From contig DWXK01000062.1 in the NCBI GenBank assembly GCA_019119205.1, positions 1-64,000 of the forward strand: a stretch of 64,000 bases of DNA. The letters run 5' to 3'. This stretch comes from Candidatus Mediterraneibacter intestinavium (GTDB lineage: Bacteria; Bacillota; Clostridia; Lachnospirales; Lachnospiraceae). This document shows positions 8,884 to 19,386 of this stretch, piece by piece (positions within the stretch are counted from its first letter, which is position 1; each line of letters begins with the position of its first letter). The notes beneath the pieces are model-generated. The model worked only from the letters and a program-made list of their open reading frames with translations, had not been told where the DNA came from and did no database searches. Both the position numbers and the translations under genes were made by a program.

Positions 8884-10260
8884 ATGTATAAAATTGATTT
8901 TCAGAAACCGATCCACATCCATTTTATCGGGATCGGCGGCATCAGTATGAGCGGGCTTGCGGAAATCCTTCTGGAGGAGGGTTTTACTGTATCCGGCTCC
9001 GACTCAAAGGAGTCTCCCCTGACCCGAAAACTGGAAAGCGAAGGCGCCCTGATCCACTACGGACAGTGTGCCGAAAATATAACTGACGGCATCGACTGCG
9101 TTGTCTATACCGCAGCGATCAACCGGCGCAATCCGGAGCTTATGGAAGCCGTAGCGCGTAAGATTCCCATGCTTACCCGCGCAGAGCTCCTCGGACAGCT
9201 CATGACGAATTATGACACTCCGATCGCAGTTTCCGGGACTCATGGAAAGACAACGACCACTTCCATGATCTCACACATCCTTCTTGAAGCCGATATGGAT
9301 CCGACCATATCCGTGGGCGGTATCCTCAAGGCGATCGGCGGGAATATCCGCGTGGGAAGTTCAGGGACTTTTCTGACCGAGGCATGTGAATATACAAACA
9401 GCTTCCTCCATTTCTTCCCGAAGATCAGTGTGATCCTGAACATCGAGGAGGATCATCTCGACTTCTTCAAGGACCTGGAGGACATCCGCCATTCTTTCCG
9501 CCAGTTCACAGCGCTGCTGCCCTCTGACGGAACCCTTGTCATCAACGGTGACATCAAAGACTATGAAGAGATCTACAAAGGGCTCGACTGCCGGGTCATC
9601 ACATACGGCTCTTCCGCAGATCTTGATTACAGCGCATCAGACATCCGCTACGATGATCATGGACACGTCTCCTTTGAGCTCCTGAGAAAAGGAGAGTCCG
9701 CCGGCAGAGTCGCACTTTCCGTGACCGGAGACCACAATGTCTCCAACGCCCTTGCGTCCATCGCCGTGGCAGATCTGCTGGGTATCCCTGCCGAGACCGC
9801 CAGAAAGGGGCTGTTCTCTTTCACAGGGACCGACCGCCGCTTTGAATACAAAGGTACATTTAACGGCGTCACAGTGGTTGATGACTATGCGCATCACCCC
9901 ACAGAGATCGCCGCTACTCTGAAAGCAGCGCAACATTACCCTCACAATGACGTATGGTGCGTCTTTCAGCCCCATACCTATACAAGGACAAAAGCATTTT
10001 TCCACGAATTTGCAGAGGCACTTTCCCATGCAGACCATCTCGTCCTTGCGGATATCTATGCAGCACGTGAGACGGATACTCTTGGAGTCTCTTCCGAAGC
10101 GCTGGCAGAGGAAGCGAAAAAACTGGGAACGGACGCATTTTATCTTCCCACATTCGCTGATATCGAGTCGTTCCTGAAGGAACACTGCCGCCCGGGAGAC
10201 CTTCTCATCACCATGGGTGCAGGAGACATCGTCACTGTGGGTGAAGACCTTCTGAAGTAA
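8884..10260 (+). CDS. murC: UDP-N-acetylmuramate--L-alanine ligase
   Basis: MurC adds L-alanine to UDP-MurNAc using ATP, the first step in building the peptidoglycan stem peptide in the cytoplasm. At 458 residues it shows the N-terminal Rossmann motif FIGIGGISMSG, the ATP-binding SGTHGKTTTTSMI loop (about residue 115), NIEEDHLDFF, and the C-terminal domain with DDYAHHPTEI. I chose the ATG at 8884 (MYKIDFQKPIHIHF), preceded by AAAGGGG. An upstream in-frame ATG at 8827 would add 19 residues without family match. An AT-rich divergent region with a possible TTGACC box at 8786 lies between it and glgC. Confidence 0.95.
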   Translation: MYKIDFQKPIHIHFIGIGGISMSGLAEILLEEGFTVSGSDSKESPLTRKLESEGALIHYGQCAENITDGIDCVVYTAAINRRNPELMEAVARKIPMLTRAELLGQLMTNYDTPIAVSGTHGKTTTTSMISHILLEADMDPTISVGGILKAIGGNIRVGSSGTFLTEACEYTNSFLHFFPKISVILNIEEDHLDFFKDLEDIRHSFRQFTALLPSDGTLVINGDIKDYEEIYKGLDCRVITYGSSADLDYSASDIRYDDHGHVSFELLRKGESAGRVALSVTGDHNVSNALASIAVADLLGIPAETARKGLFSFTGTDRRFEYKGTFNGVTVVDDYAHHPTEIAATLKAAQHYPHNDVWCVFQPHTYTRTKAFFHEFAEALSHADHLVLADIYAARETDTLGVSSEALAEEAKKLGTDAFYLPTFADIESFLKEHCRPGDLLITMGAGDIVTVGEDLLK

Positions 10261-10272
10261 ATGATATCTGAC

Positions 10273-10336
10273 TTTTCCACATAGATATGCAGATATCCAC
10301 ATACTTATCCACACTTTCTACACAGAGTTATCTACA
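10273..10336 (+). promoter_or_regulatory. cluster of four DnaA-box-like sites before dnaD-dnaI
   Basis: Within 64 bases after murC there are TTTTCCACA (10273-10281), ATATCCACA (10293-10301), a perfect TTATCCACA (10305-10313) and TTATCTACA (10328-10336), all on the plus strand. Three differ from the DnaA consensus by one base. They lie about 55 bases before the TATAAT of the dnaD operon, so DnaA control of the helicase-loader genes is plausible (inference). Confidence 0.65.
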
Positions 10337-10389
10337 AAAAAGCGGGATTTACCCACGAGAAAATCCTTTTTAACTCTATTGCCAGATGT

Positions 10390-10459
10390 TATAATGAGCA
10401 CACGACAGACAAAGGATATTTATCCGGGACACAGAGGAAATGCGGTTTCCTGTGTGTCC
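10390..10459 (+). promoter_or_regulatory. dnaD operon -10 box and leader hairpin
   Basis: TATAAT at 10390-10395 has only a poor -35 (TTTTTA, 17 bases upstream), consistent with an activated or regulated promoter. The transcript would begin with a strong hairpin (GGACACA at 10427-10433 with TGTGTCC at 10453-10459 and GGAAA/TTTCC inside) before the dnaD ribosome binding site. No clean T-run follows the hairpin. Confidence 0.5.
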
Positions 10460-10518
10460 GCTTGATTTTGGCTCCCGGCAGCACCGCCGGACCGTAACAG
10501 AAAGTGGGACAGGATATT

Positions 10519-11625
10519 ATGAAAAAATTGACATTGAAAAACAGGTTTCAGACAAACGCAACTCTGCTTCCGAATGACTTTATAGATGATTACATGGTGA
10601 ATGCCAACGGCGAATTTGTAAAAGTTTATCTTTTCCTCCTCCGCCATCTGGACGACCCGTGTTCTTCTCTTACGATCCCGATGATAGCGGATTGTCTGAA
10701 CAATACGGAGAATGATGTCCTCCGTGCATTCCGTTATTGGGAGAACGCCGGTCTCATCCGCCTTGAGCGCGATGCAGACGGAAAGATCACAGGGATAGAA
10801 CTCCAGAAGATCGGTTCCTCCCGCAAGAATGACACCGGGACTGAGACCGTTCCCTCCGTATCGGCATCTTCTGAGCCGTCCTCAGGCGTACCCGCTTCTG
10901 CAAAGCCTGCACCTGCTGCTCCGGTCCCGACAGCATCCGCTGCTGCTCCGGCTGTCCCCACAAACGCGGTGGCACTGGATACATTCCGCGCACAGAAAGA
11001 GATCAAGTCTCTCCTCTTTATCGCAGAGCAGTATCTCGGAAAGACACTGACGCGCACAGACATGGAGACGATCACTTATTTTTATGACACGCTCCATATG
11101 TCCGCGGATCTCATCGAATACCTGATCGAGACGTGTGTGGAAAACGGGCACAAAAGCATGCACTACATACGAAAGGTTGCACTGTCCTGGTCTGATGCGG
11201 GTGTAGAGACTGTTTCTCAGGCAAAAGAGCAGTCACTGAACTACAACAAAAACTGTTTCCTGGTGCTGAATGCTTTCGGCATCAAAAACCGCGGTCCTGC
11301 CGCTTCAGAACTTACCTATATCCGCAAATGGGCAGAAGAATATGGATTTGCCGCGGATATGATCGAAGAAGCGTGCCGCAGAACGATCTCTGCAACCCAC
11401 CAGCCCAGTTTTGAATACGCTGATACGATCCTCACCAAATGGCATAACAGCCATGTGAAAAGCCTCAAGGATGTCACCGTTCTTGACGAGGCATATCAGA
11501 AAGAGAAGGCTGCTCAGAGGATCACCCCTGTCCGCGCACGGACTGCAGTGAGAAACCTGAACAATTTCGAACGGCGGAATTACGATATGGACTCTCTGGA
11601 AGAACAGCTGTTGAACAGTAATTAA
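10519..11625 (+). CDS. dnaD: DnaD-like primosome protein
   Basis: A 368-residue replication-initiation protein related to Bacillus DnaD/DnaB. The N terminus (FVKVYLFLLRHL to ENAGLIRL) is a winged-helix-type domain. An Ala/Pro/Ser-rich linker of about 50 residues follows, then two DnaD C-terminal-type helical domains (about residues 155-235 and 245-330; the second has the segment YIRKWAEEYGF). The family remodels origin DNA and helps load the replicative helicase. I chose the ATG at 10519 over a GTG 15 bases earlier. It is first in a run with the helicase loader, so the pair is probably functional together. Confidence 0.88.
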   Translation: MKKLTLKNRFQTNATLLPNDFIDDYMVNANGEFVKVYLFLLRHLDDPCSSLTIPMIADCLNNTENDVLRAFRYWENAGLIRLERDADGKITGIELQKIGSSRKNDTGTETVPSVSASSEPSSGVPASAKPAPAAPVPTASAAAPAVPTNAVALDTFRAQKEIKSLLFIAEQYLGKTLTRTDMETITYFYDTLHMSADLIEYLIETCVENGHKSMHYIRKVALSWSDAGVETVSQAKEQSLNYNKNCFLVLNAFGIKNRGPAASELTYIRKWAEEYGFAADMIEEACRRTISATHQPSFEYADTILTKWHNSHVKSLKDVTVLDEAYQKEKAAQRITPVRARTAVRNLNNFERRNYDMDSLEEQLLNSN

Positions 11626-11638
11626 AAGGAGTTTATAC

Positions 11639-12664
11639 ATGGGCCTAAAGAGTTCACAATACTACGCGATCATGCGTGAATATGAAAAGAAGCAGTTAAA
11701 AAGCCATGATATCCAGACGCGGCGGTATGAGGAAGTATATGAAAAGATCCCGGAGTTCAGATCGATCGACGAATCCATCTCCATTCTTTCCGTCCAATAC
11801 GGGAAAAAACTCCTGGGCGGGGACGATCATGCGATCACTTCCCTCAAGGAAGAACTGGCGATCCTTCGGAGCAGCAAGCAGAACCTTCTTCTCTCCGCCG
11901 GATTTCCCGCTGATTATCTCGAACCGGTATATGAATGCCCCGACTGCAAAGACACCGGATATATAGGAAATAAAAAGTGTCACTGTTTCCGCAAGGCGAT
12001 CATACATCTCCTGTATGAGCAGTCCAACATGAAGGAACTTCCATATAAGACCGGTTTCGAAAATTTTAGACTTGATTTTTATTCGCCCTCCTACTATGAT
12101 AAGAAGACCGGGCGTTCTGCACGGGCGATCATGGAAGATACTCTTAAAATATGCCATCAGTTCATTGATACTTTCGGCACAGATTTTCGCAACCTCTTTT
12201 TCTATGGGGATGTGGGAGTCGGTAAAACGTATCTCTCCACCTGTATCGCCCGTGAACTCATGGAGCGGGAATTTTCCGTTTTATATTTTTCCGCTCCGCA
12301 GCTTTTCAATTCCCTCGCCCGGGCAGCGTTCAGCAAAAAGGATGTTGACGCCGGGAATATGAACGAGTATATTTTTAACTGTGATCTTCTGATCATCGAC
12401 GATCTTGGAAGCGAATATACAAACAGCTTCATCGCATCACAGTTTTTTACCTGCATCAATGAAAGACTTTTACACAGGAAATCAACGATCATCTCGACAA
12501 ACCTTTCCCTGGAGGCTCTGGCAGACCTGTACACGGAACGCTCTTTCTCCAGGATCACGAGCAGCTATACACTGTTGAAGATAATCGGGGATGATATACG
12601 TATCAAAATGAAGTTAGAGCACAGGGAGGACAATTCATGTTACGTCGAACAGAAAGAATCTTAG
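11639..12664 (+). CDS. DnaC/DnaI-type helicase loader (AAA+ ATPase)
   Basis: This 341-residue protein has a Cys-rich zinc-binding N-terminal module (CPDCKDTGYIGNKKCHC, about residues 99-115) as in Bacillus DnaI. The AAA+ domain follows, with Walker A GDVGVGKTYLS (about residue 190) and Walker B LLIIDDLGSE (about residue 250), then the STNLS sensor region. It loads the replicative helicase during initiation or restart. The start follows a clear AAAAGGAG. It begins 13 bases after dnaD and its 3' end overlaps prs by 28 bases. Confidence 0.92.
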   Translation: MGLKSSQYYAIMREYEKKQLKSHDIQTRRYEEVYEKIPEFRSIDESISILSVQYGKKLLGGDDHAITSLKEELAILRSSKQNLLLSAGFPADYLEPVYECPDCKDTGYIGNKKCHCFRKAIIHLLYEQSNMKELPYKTGFENFRLDFYSPSYYDKKTGRSARAIMEDTLKICHQFIDTFGTDFRNLFFYGDVGVGKTYLSTCIARELMEREFSVLYFSAPQLFNSLARAAFSKKDVDAGNMNEYIFNCDLLIIDDLGSEYTNSFIASQFFTCINERLLHRKSTIISTNLSLEALADLYTERSFSRITSSYTLLKIIGDDIRIKMKLEHREDNSCYVEQKES

Positions 12665-13821
12665 AGAATATTCCGGTAGGTGCACTCGGGCTGATCGCTC
12701 TCACCGGATGTGAGGAAATGGGAGCCAAAGTGAATGACTATCTTGTAAAATGGCGTCACGAGAGCGCTCATGAGTACCGTGACGACATTGCCTTTTCGGG
12801 ATATGAGAGAGATAACTACCTCATCAATGCGCGGGTACCGCGCTTTGGCTCCGGAGAAGCAAAAGGCATCATCGGAGAATCTGTAAGAGGAAAAGATCTC
12901 TATCTGATGGTAGACGTATGCAATTACAATGTAACGTATTCGCTGACAGGTAATGTCAACCACATGTCCCCCGACGATCATTTTCAGAACCTGAAAAGGA
13001 TCATCGCTGCAGTAGGCGGCAAGGGCAGAAGGATCAATGTTATCATGCCTTTCCTCTATGAAAGCCGTCAGCACAAGAGAAGTTCAAGAGAATCTCTTGA
13101 CTGCGCGCTTGCCCTTCAGGAACTTGTGCGCATGGGCGTGGAAAACATCATCACTTTTGATGCTCACGATCCCAGAGTCCAGAACGCTATCCCACTGAGC
13201 GGATTCGAGACAGTCTCTCCGACCTACCAGTTTATCAAGGGTCTTCTCCGGACAGTAAAAGACCTGCAGATCGACAGCCAGCACATGATGGCGATCAGTC
13301 CGGACGAGGGAGGTACAAACCGTGCCGTATATCTTGCCAATGTTCTTGGGCTTGATATGGGTATGTTCTATAAGCGCCGCGACTACACCAGGATCGTAGA
13401 CGGCCGCAACCCGATCGTAGCTCATGAATTCCTCGGAAGTTCCGTGGAAGGAAAAGATGTGATCATCATCGACGATATGATCTCATCCGGAGACAGCATC
13501 ATCGATGTCGCGACGGAATTAAAGCGTAGAAAAGCGAAACGTATCTTCGCTGCTGCCACCTTCGGTCTGTTCACGAACGGACTGGAAAAGTTCGATAAGG
13601 CATATGAGGACGGGATCATAGACGGGATCCTGACAACGAATCTGATCTATCAGACTCCCGAGCTTTTGTCAAAACCGTATTATATCAATTGCGACATGAG
13701 CAAATATATCGCGCTCATCATCGACACACTGAACCACGACGGATCGATAAGTTCTATCCTCAGCCCGAACGAGAGGATACAGAATGTTATCCGAAAATAC
13801 AAAAACGGAGAACCGATTTAA
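12637..13821 (+). CDS. prs: ribose-phosphate pyrophosphokinase
   Basis: This enzyme makes PRPP from ribose 5-phosphate and ATP for nucleotide, His and Trp synthesis. At 394 residues it is the long variant seen in Clostridia rather than the usual about 315. The phosphoribosyl-binding signature is VIIIDDMISSGDS, and the FLYESRQHKRSSRE and FDAHDPRVQNAI segments mark the ATP and metal sites. The ATG is inside the end of the helicase-loader gene, with AGGGAGGA before it, so translation is probably coupled. Confidence 0.93.
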   Translation: MLRRTERILENIPVGALGLIALTGCEEMGAKVNDYLVKWRHESAHEYRDDIAFSGYERDNYLINARVPRFGSGEAKGIIGESVRGKDLYLMVDVCNYNVTYSLTGNVNHMSPDDHFQNLKRIIAAVGGKGRRINVIMPFLYESRQHKRSSRESLDCALALQELVRMGVENIITFDAHDPRVQNAIPLSGFETVSPTYQFIKGLLRTVKDLQIDSQHMMAISPDEGGTNRAVYLANVLGLDMGMFYKRRDYTRIVDGRNPIVAHEFLGSSVEGKDVIIIDDMISSGDSIIDVATELKRRKAKRIFAAATFGLFTNGLEKFDKAYEDGIIDGILTTNLIYQTPELLSKPYYINCDMSKYIALIIDTLNHDGSISSILSPNERIQNVIRKYKNGEPI

Positions 13822-13838
13822 ACCACGAAAAGACAGAT

Positions 13839-14906
13839 ATGCTGAAACGAATCATTTGTGATCTTGCTGTTACCGTACTGCTGCTCCTTGCAGCCACAGT
13901 CCTGAGTTTCTGTTTCTTTTATTTCGGAAATAAGAACCTCGCCAATATTACCGTGATCTATATTCTCGCACTGATACTGATCGCGCTGAATACATCAGGA
14001 TATCTCTATGGGATAGGAGCGTCTGTTTTCTGTGTTGCCGCAGTCAACTATTTTTTCTTCTATCCCTACAATATGATAGATTTTTCCATCGCAGGCTACC
14101 CGGTCACTTTTATCGGGATGCTTGCGATTTCTATCATTACAAGCACAACGACGACCTCCCTGAAACAGCAGCGTCAGGCGATCGCCGAGCGGGAAAAAGC
14201 ACTTTTTGAAGCAGAGCAGGAAAAGCTTCGCGCCAATCTGCTCAGAGCAGTCTCCCATGACCTGCGCACTCCTCTGACGACCATCATCGGCTCTTCTTCC
14301 TCCTATCTGGAGAACTATCCGGTTCTCTCCGAGGATGAAAGGGTGGAATTAGTCGCAAATATCAGGGAGGATTCCGAATGGCTTCTGAACATGGTAGAGA
14401 ACCTGCTGACTGTGACCAGGATCAATGCAGACTCTGACAATAAAGTCAGAAAGACTTCAGAAGTGGTGGAAGAGGTTGTATCGGAAGCTATCCAGCGCCT
14501 ACAAAAGCGTATTCCGGACATCCGCATCAGAGTTACAATGCCGAACGATTTTCTTATGCTTGCGATGGATCCCACATTGATCGAACAGGTTCTGATCAAT
14601 CTTATGGAGAATGCAGCGGTCCATTCCTGCAGCAAGGATGCCATTGATCTTACCATCACAGAGGATAAAGATGTCGTATCCTTTTCTGTCCGTGATTATG
14701 GCTGCGGGATCTCTTCGGAACTTCTTCCACGCATCTTTGACGGTCATCAGTCTGCGGTCGAAACAGCAGACGGGCACAGGGGGATAGGCATCGGACTTTC
14801 CATCTGCCGAACGATCATCCAGGCGCACGGAGGCAGGATAAGTGCTGTCAACCATGAAAAAGGTGCTGAATTCACCTTCACGCTTCCAAAAGAAAAGGAG
14901 AACTGA
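13839..14906 (+). CDS. KdpD-like sensor histidine kinase lacking the N-terminal sensor domain
   Basis: A 355-residue membrane kinase. Four hydrophobic segments in the first about 115 residues match the DUF4118 membrane part of KdpD. A short coiled coil leads to the phospho-acceptor motif AVSHDLRTPLTTIIGSSSSY (phosphorylated histidine) and an ATPase domain with NLMENAAVH, GCGIS and GIGLSIC boxes. KdpD proper also has a large N-terminal ATP-binding and USP part, which is absent here. I chose the ATG at 13839, 17 bases after prs; an upstream extension would read through prs sequence. No kdpFABC genes are in the window, so the output is unknown. Confidence 0.87.
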   Translation: MLKRIICDLAVTVLLLLAATVLSFCFFYFGNKNLANITVIYILALILIALNTSGYLYGIGASVFCVAAVNYFFFYPYNMIDFSIAGYPVTFIGMLAISIITSTTTTSLKQQRQAIAEREKALFEAEQEKLRANLLRAVSHDLRTPLTTIIGSSSSYLENYPVLSEDERVELVANIREDSEWLLNMVENLLTVTRINADSDNKVRKTSEVVEEVVSEAIQRLQKRIPDIRIRVTMPNDFLMLAMDPTLIEQVLINLMENAAVHSCSKDAIDLTITEDKDVVSFSVRDYGCGISSELLPRIFDGHQSAVETADGHRGIGIGLSICRTIIQAHGGRISAVNHEKGAEFTFTLPKEKEN

Positions 14907-14910
14907 AGCT

Positions 14911-15636
14911 ATGTCTAAATGTTCCGTCCTGGTCATCGAGGACGAAAAAAAAATCCAGGCTTTTATGGGCAAAATCTTAAAACGTCAGGAATACCGCGTA
15001 TTTTATGCAGACACAGGGACACAGGGACTGGAGTTCATCCGTTCCCAGTGTCCTGACATTATTCTTCTCGATCTGGGTCTTCCTGATATGGACGGTGATG
15101 ATATCATCCGCGAAGTCCGCAGCTGGTCGAGCATCCCGATCATCGTGATCTCCGCCAGGACTGCAGAGCGCGAGAAGGTCATCGCACTTGATCTGGGTGC
15201 CGACGATTATATCACCAAACCGTTTGGCACGTCCGAGCTCCTTGCACGGATCCGGGCCTCTCTGCGGCACAGCAACCGGCTCCGCACAGATGAAAGCTAT
15301 TATCTCCGTCCTTACCGGCATGGGGATCTGATCCTTGATTTTTCAAAGCGTCTCCTCACCATCGGGGAAAAAGAAATCCATCTCACACCGATCGAGTATA
15401 AGATCGTTGCCTGCCTTGCACAGAATTCAGGAAAAGTCATCACCTACTCTTCCATCCTGTCAAACGTATGGGGACCCTATGCCGATGATGACAATAAGAT
15501 CCTCAGGGTAAACATGGCAAACATCCGGCGAAAGATCGAGACCGATCCTGCCCAGCCCAAATATATCTTCACTGAAGTAGGTGTCGGATATCGCATGGCT
15601 GAGGACGAGGCAGATATTTCTCCGAAAAAAAGATGA
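14911..15636 (+). CDS. OmpR/PhoB (KdpE-like) response regulator
   Basis: A 241-residue regulator. The receiver domain begins CSVLVIEDEKKIQ, with the phosphorylated Asp in ILLDLGLPDMDG and the K of ITKPF. A C-terminal winged helix follows (HLTPIEYKIVACLA, then the VGVGYRM ending). The ATG has AAAAGGAG before it and lies 4 bases after the kinase gene, so the two form a two-component pair. A shared hairpin terminator follows its stop codon. Confidence 0.92.
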   Translation: MSKCSVLVIEDEKKIQAFMGKILKRQEYRVFYADTGTQGLEFIRSQCPDIILLDLGLPDMDGDDIIREVRSWSSIPIIVISARTAEREKVIALDLGADDYITKPFGTSELLARIRASLRHSNRLRTDESYYLRPYRHGDLILDFSKRLLTIGEKEIHLTPIEYKIVACLAQNSGKVITYSSILSNVWGPYADDDNKILRVNMANIRRKIETDPAQPKYIFTEVGVGYRMAEDEADISPKKR

Positions 15637-15674
15637 GGTTCCAACTGACCAGATCAGTTGAAACCTCATTTTTT
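15633..15674. terminator. bidirectional terminator between the response regulator and rpoC
   Basis: The stem ATGAGGTT (15633-15640) plus CAACTGA pairs with TCAGTTG plus AACCTCAT (15662-15669). TTTTTT follows on the plus strand and AAAAAAA lies on the other side, so it can stop both convergent transcripts. The stop codon of the regulator lies inside the stem. Confidence 0.9.
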
Positions 15675-15715
15675 ATTTTCTTATAGTTTCATTTCTTATC
15701 GTTTTAAAACGATCA

Positions 15716-18700
15716 TTATTCCTGAACTGCCGGCTCTTCTTCCTGAACGTTTTCTTCCTCTATCGGAATCTCTTCATCCAGGCTGATCTCTTCGTCAAAT
15801 TCCAGTTCATCTTCCATATGGATGTCTGTATTGAGTTTAACGTCACGGTACTTCTTCATACCCGTTCCTGCCGGGATATGTTTACCGATGATAACGTTTT
15901 CTTTCAATCCGATAAGGTGGTCAACTTTACCGTTGATCGCAGCCTCTGTCAGCACCTTCGTCGTCTCCTGGAAGGATGCCGCAGACAGGAATGAATCTGT
16001 AGCCAGAGAAGCCTTTGTGATACCGAGCATGATCTGCTCACCCGTTGCAGGTTCTTTACCTTCTGCTTCAAGCTGTTTGTTGATATCCTCGAATTCGAGA
16101 ACATCCACCATCGTACCCGGAAGGAGTTCGGAATCGCCTTTCTCCTCGACACGTACTTTCTTCAGCATCTGGCGAACGATGACCTCGATATGCTTATCAT
16201 TGATATCAACACCCTGGAGACGGTATACACGCTGTACCTCTCGGAGCATGTAATCCTGAACTGCACGCAGTCCTTTGATCTTCAGGATATCATGCGGATT
16301 TACACTACCTTCGGTAAGCTCGTCACCCGCTTCGAGCATCTGGCCATCCTGCACTTTGATACGTGATCCGTACGGGATAAGGTATGCCTTGGATTCGCCT
16401 GTTTCCTCGTTTGTAACGATGACTTCGCGTTTCTTCTTTGTATCGGAAAGAGTCGCTCTTCCGGCAAATTCTGTGATGATCGCAAGTCCCTTCGGCTTTC
16501 TCGCCTCGAAAAGCTCCTCGACACGGGGAAGACCCTGTGTGATATCGTCACCGGCAACACCACCGGTATGGAATGTACGCATGGTAAGCTGTGTACCAGG
16601 CTCTCCGATAGACTGAGCTGCCACGATACCGACTGCCTCTCCAACCTGTACGACTTCTCCACTCGCCATGTTGGCGCCGTAGCACTTCGCACATACGCCG
16701 TTCTTGCAGCGGCAGGTAAGGATCGTACGGATCTTCACCTTGCTGACCGGTTCGCCGTTCTCGTCCACACCTTTCTTAATGATACGCTCTGCACGGCGCG
16801 GTGTGATCATATGATTTTTCTTGACGATCACATTTCCTTCTCCATCTTTGATATCCTCGCAGGAGAAGCGTCCTGTGATACGGTCCTGAAGGCTCTCGAT
16901 CTCTTCGTTTCCGTCTGTAAATGCATGTACATACATTCCCGGGATCTCCTCGCCCGGCTCCACACAGTCAGTATCATGGATGATCAGCTGCTGTGATACG
17001 TCGACCAGACGTCTTGTCAGGTATCCTGAATCGGCTGTACGAAGTGCCGTATCAGACAGACCCTTACGTGCTCCATGCGCAGACATGAAGTATTCCAGTA
17101 CGTCCAGACCTTCACGGAAGTTGGACTTGATCGGCAGCTCGATAGTACGTCCTGTCGTATCCGCCATCAGCCCTCGCATACCTGCCAGCTGTTTGATCTG
17201 TTTGTCAGATCCACGGGCTCCGGAATCAGCCATCATAAAGATGTTATTGTATTTATCCAAACCGGAAAGCAGTGCCTCTGTCAGTTTATCGTCGGTCGCC
17301 TTCCATGTCTCAACGACTTCTTTGTATCGCTCTTCCTCGGTGATCAGACCACGTTTGTAGTTCTTTGTGATGCGGTCTACTGTATTCTGCGCATCCTCGA
17401 TCATCTGCGGCTTCTGCGGCGGCACAGTCATATCGGAAATGGAAACCGTCATGGCAGCTCTCGTGGAGAACTTGTAACCGATCGCCTTTACATCATCGAG
17501 CACTTCTGCTGTCTGCGTTGCGCCGTGTGTATTGATGACCTTCTCGAGAATCTGTTTTAACTGTTTCTTTCCTACGTGGAAATCAATCTCCATCAGAAGT
17601 TCATTGCCCGGGATCTCTCTGTCTACAAAGCCAAGATCCTGCGGGATGATCTCATTGAAGAGAAGTCTTCCCAGTGTAGCGTCGATAGTTCCCGTCTTCA
17701 CAGTTCCGTCCGGCATCGTCCTGGACACACGCACTTTGATCTGAGAATGCAGTGTGATATAGCCATTCTCATAAGCAAGGATTGCCTCACTCACGCTGCG
17801 GAAGAACATTCCTTCGCCTTTTGCCCCCGGTCTTAATTGTGTCAGATAGTAGATACCAAGGACCATATCCTGTGAAGGAACCGCAACCGGACCTCCGTCC
17901 GACGGTTTCAGCAGGTTGTTCGGTGAGAGGAGCAGGAAGCGGCACTCTGCCTGAGCTTCCACGGAAAGCGGTACATGGACAGCCATCTGGTCACCGTCGA
18001 AGTCCGCGTTATATGCGGTACAAACGAGGGGATGCAGCTTGATCGCCTTACCTTCCACAAGGATAGGCTCAAACGCCTGGATACCCAGTCTGTGGAGCGT
18101 GGGGGCACGGTTCAGCATAACAGGATGCTCTTTGATGACTTCCTCGAGCACATCCCATACCTCCGGCTGAAGTCTCTCTACCATTTTCTTTGCATTCTTT
18201 ATATTATGAGCTGTACCGTTCGCCACAAGTTCTTTCATAACGAAAGGCTTGAACAGCTCGATCGCCATCTCTTTGGGCAGACCGCACTGATAGATCTTCA
18301 GTTCCGGTCCTACGACGATAACGGAACGTCCGGAATAGTCAACACGTTTTCCGAGCAGGTTCTGACGGAAACGTCCGGACTTACCTTTCAGCATGTCTGA
18401 GAGGGACTTCAGAGCTCTATTTCCAGGTCCTGTCACCGGGCGGCCGCGGCGGCCGTTGTCGATCAGCGCGTCTACAGCTTCCTGGAGCATACGCTTTTCG
18501 TTTCTCACGATGATATCCGGTGCTCCCAGTTCAAGCAGTCTCTTCAGACGATTGTTCCTGTTGATGATCCTTCTGTACAGGTCGTTCAGGTCAGATGTCG
18601 CAAAACGTCCTCCATCGAGCTGTACCATCGGGCGCAGATCCGGCGGGATCACCGGGATCGCTGTCAGGATCATCCACTCCGGTCTGTTTCCGGATTCGCG

Positions 18701-19372
18701 GAACGCCTCTACGACTTCCAGACGCTTCACGATCCTTGCGCGCTTCTGTCCTGTCGCGTTCTCCAGTGCTTTCTGGAGCTCCCCGTACTCTTTCTCAAGG
18801 TCGATGGACTCAAGAAGTTCTTTGATCGCCTCGGCACCCATTCCTACACGGAACGCGCCGCTGCCCCATTTTTCTCTCTGCTCCTGATACTCAGCCTCAG
18901 ACAGGATCTGACGGTTCTGCAGGTCCGTCTCGCCTTTGTCCAGCACGATGTATGAAGCAAAATACAGAACTCTCTCCAGCGTTCTCGGAGAGATATCAAG
19001 GATCAGACCCATACGGCTCGGGATCCCTTTGAAATACCAGATGTGGGACACCGGAGCGGCAAGGGCGATATGCCCCATACGCTCACGGCGCACACTTGAC
19101 TTTGTGACCTCAACTCCGCATCGGTCGCATACAACACCTTTGTAGCGGATCTTTTTATATTTTCCGCAGTGGCACTCCCAGTCCTTGCTCGGTCCGAAGA
19201 TCCTCTCACAGAACAGACCGTCTTTCTCCGGTTTCAGTGTTCTGTAGTTGATAGTCTCCGGTTTTGTGACCTCACCTCTGGACCACTCAAGGATCTTTTC
19301 CGGTGAAGCCAGACCGATCTTGATCGCATCAAAAGTTAACGGTTGATATTGTTGTTCATTATTATTTGGCAT
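15716..19372 (-). CDS. rpoC: DNA-directed RNA polymerase subunit beta'
   Basis: The largest catalytic subunit of RNA polymerase, 1218 residues as usual for Clostridia. The N-terminal zinc site is [20 protein letters not shown]. The catalytic magnesium loop is [14 protein letters not shown] second zinc site is [13 protein letters not shown]. The C-terminal tail is very acidic (Glu-rich). The gene starts 14 bases after rpoB in the same transcript. Confidence 0.98.
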   Translation of the reverse strand: MPNNNEQQYQPLTFDAIKIGLASPEKILEWSRGEVTKPETINYRTLKPEKDGLFCERIFGPSKDWECHCGKYKKIRYKGVVCDRCGVEVTKSSVRRERMGHIALAAPVSHIWYFKGIPSRMGLILDISPRTLERVLYFASYIVLDKGETDLQNRQILSEAEYQEQREKWGSGAFRVGMGAEAIKELLESIDLEKEYGELQKALENATGQKRARIVKRLEVVEAFRESGNRPEWMILTAIPVIPPDLRPMVQLDGGRFATSDLNDLYRRIINRNNRLKRLLELGAPDIIVRNEKRMLQEAVDALIDNGRRGRPVTGPGNRALKSLSDMLKGKSGRFRQNLLGKRVDYSGRSVIVVGPELKIYQCGLPKEMAIELFKPFVMKELVANGTAHNIKNAKKMVERLQPEVWDVLEEVIKEHPVMLNRAPTLHRLGIQAFEPILVEGKAIKLHPLVCTAYNADFDGDQMAVHVPLSVEAQAECRFLLLSPNNLLKPSDGGPVAVPSQDMVLGIYYLTQLRPGAKGEGMFFRSVSEAILAYENGYITLHSQIKVRVSRTMPDGTVKTGTIDATLGRLLFNEIIPQDLGFVDREIPGNELLMEIDFHVGKKQLKQILEKVINTHGATQTAEVLDDVKAIGYKFSTRAAMTVSISDMTVPPQKPQMIEDAQNTVDRITKNYKRGLITEEERYKEVVETWKATDDKLTEALLSGLDKYNNIFMMADSGARGSDKQIKQLAGMRGLMADTTGRTIELPIKSNFREGLDVLEYFMSAHGARKGLSDTALRTADSGYLTRRLVDVSQQLIIHDTDCVEPGEEIPGMYVHAFTDGNEEIESLQDRITGRFSCEDIKDGEGNVIVKKNHMITPRRAERIIKKGVDENGEPVSKVKIRTILTCRCKNGVCAKCYGANMASGEVVQVGEAVGIVAAQSIGEPGTQLTMRTFHTGGVAGDDITQGLPRVEELFEARKPKGLAIITEFAGRATLSDTKKKREVIVTNEETGESKAYLIPYGSRIKVQDGQMLEAGDELTEGSVNPHDILKIKGLRAVQDYMLREVQRVYRLQGVDINDKHIEVIVRQMLKKVRVEEKGDSELLPGTMVDVLEFEDINKQLEAEGKEPATGEQIMLGITKASLATDSFLSAASFQETTKVLTEAAINGKVDHLIGLKENVIIGKHIPAGTGMKKYRDVKLNTDIHMEDELEFDEEISLDEEIPIEEENVQEEEPAVQE

Positions 19373-19386
19373 AGAATCGGCTCCTC

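Noticed and set aside
10273-10336. Chromosome origin (oriC) reading of the DnaA boxes
   Set aside because: No dnaA, dnaN or rpmH is nearby and no AT-rich unwinding element follows, so a regulatory or titration site is more likely.
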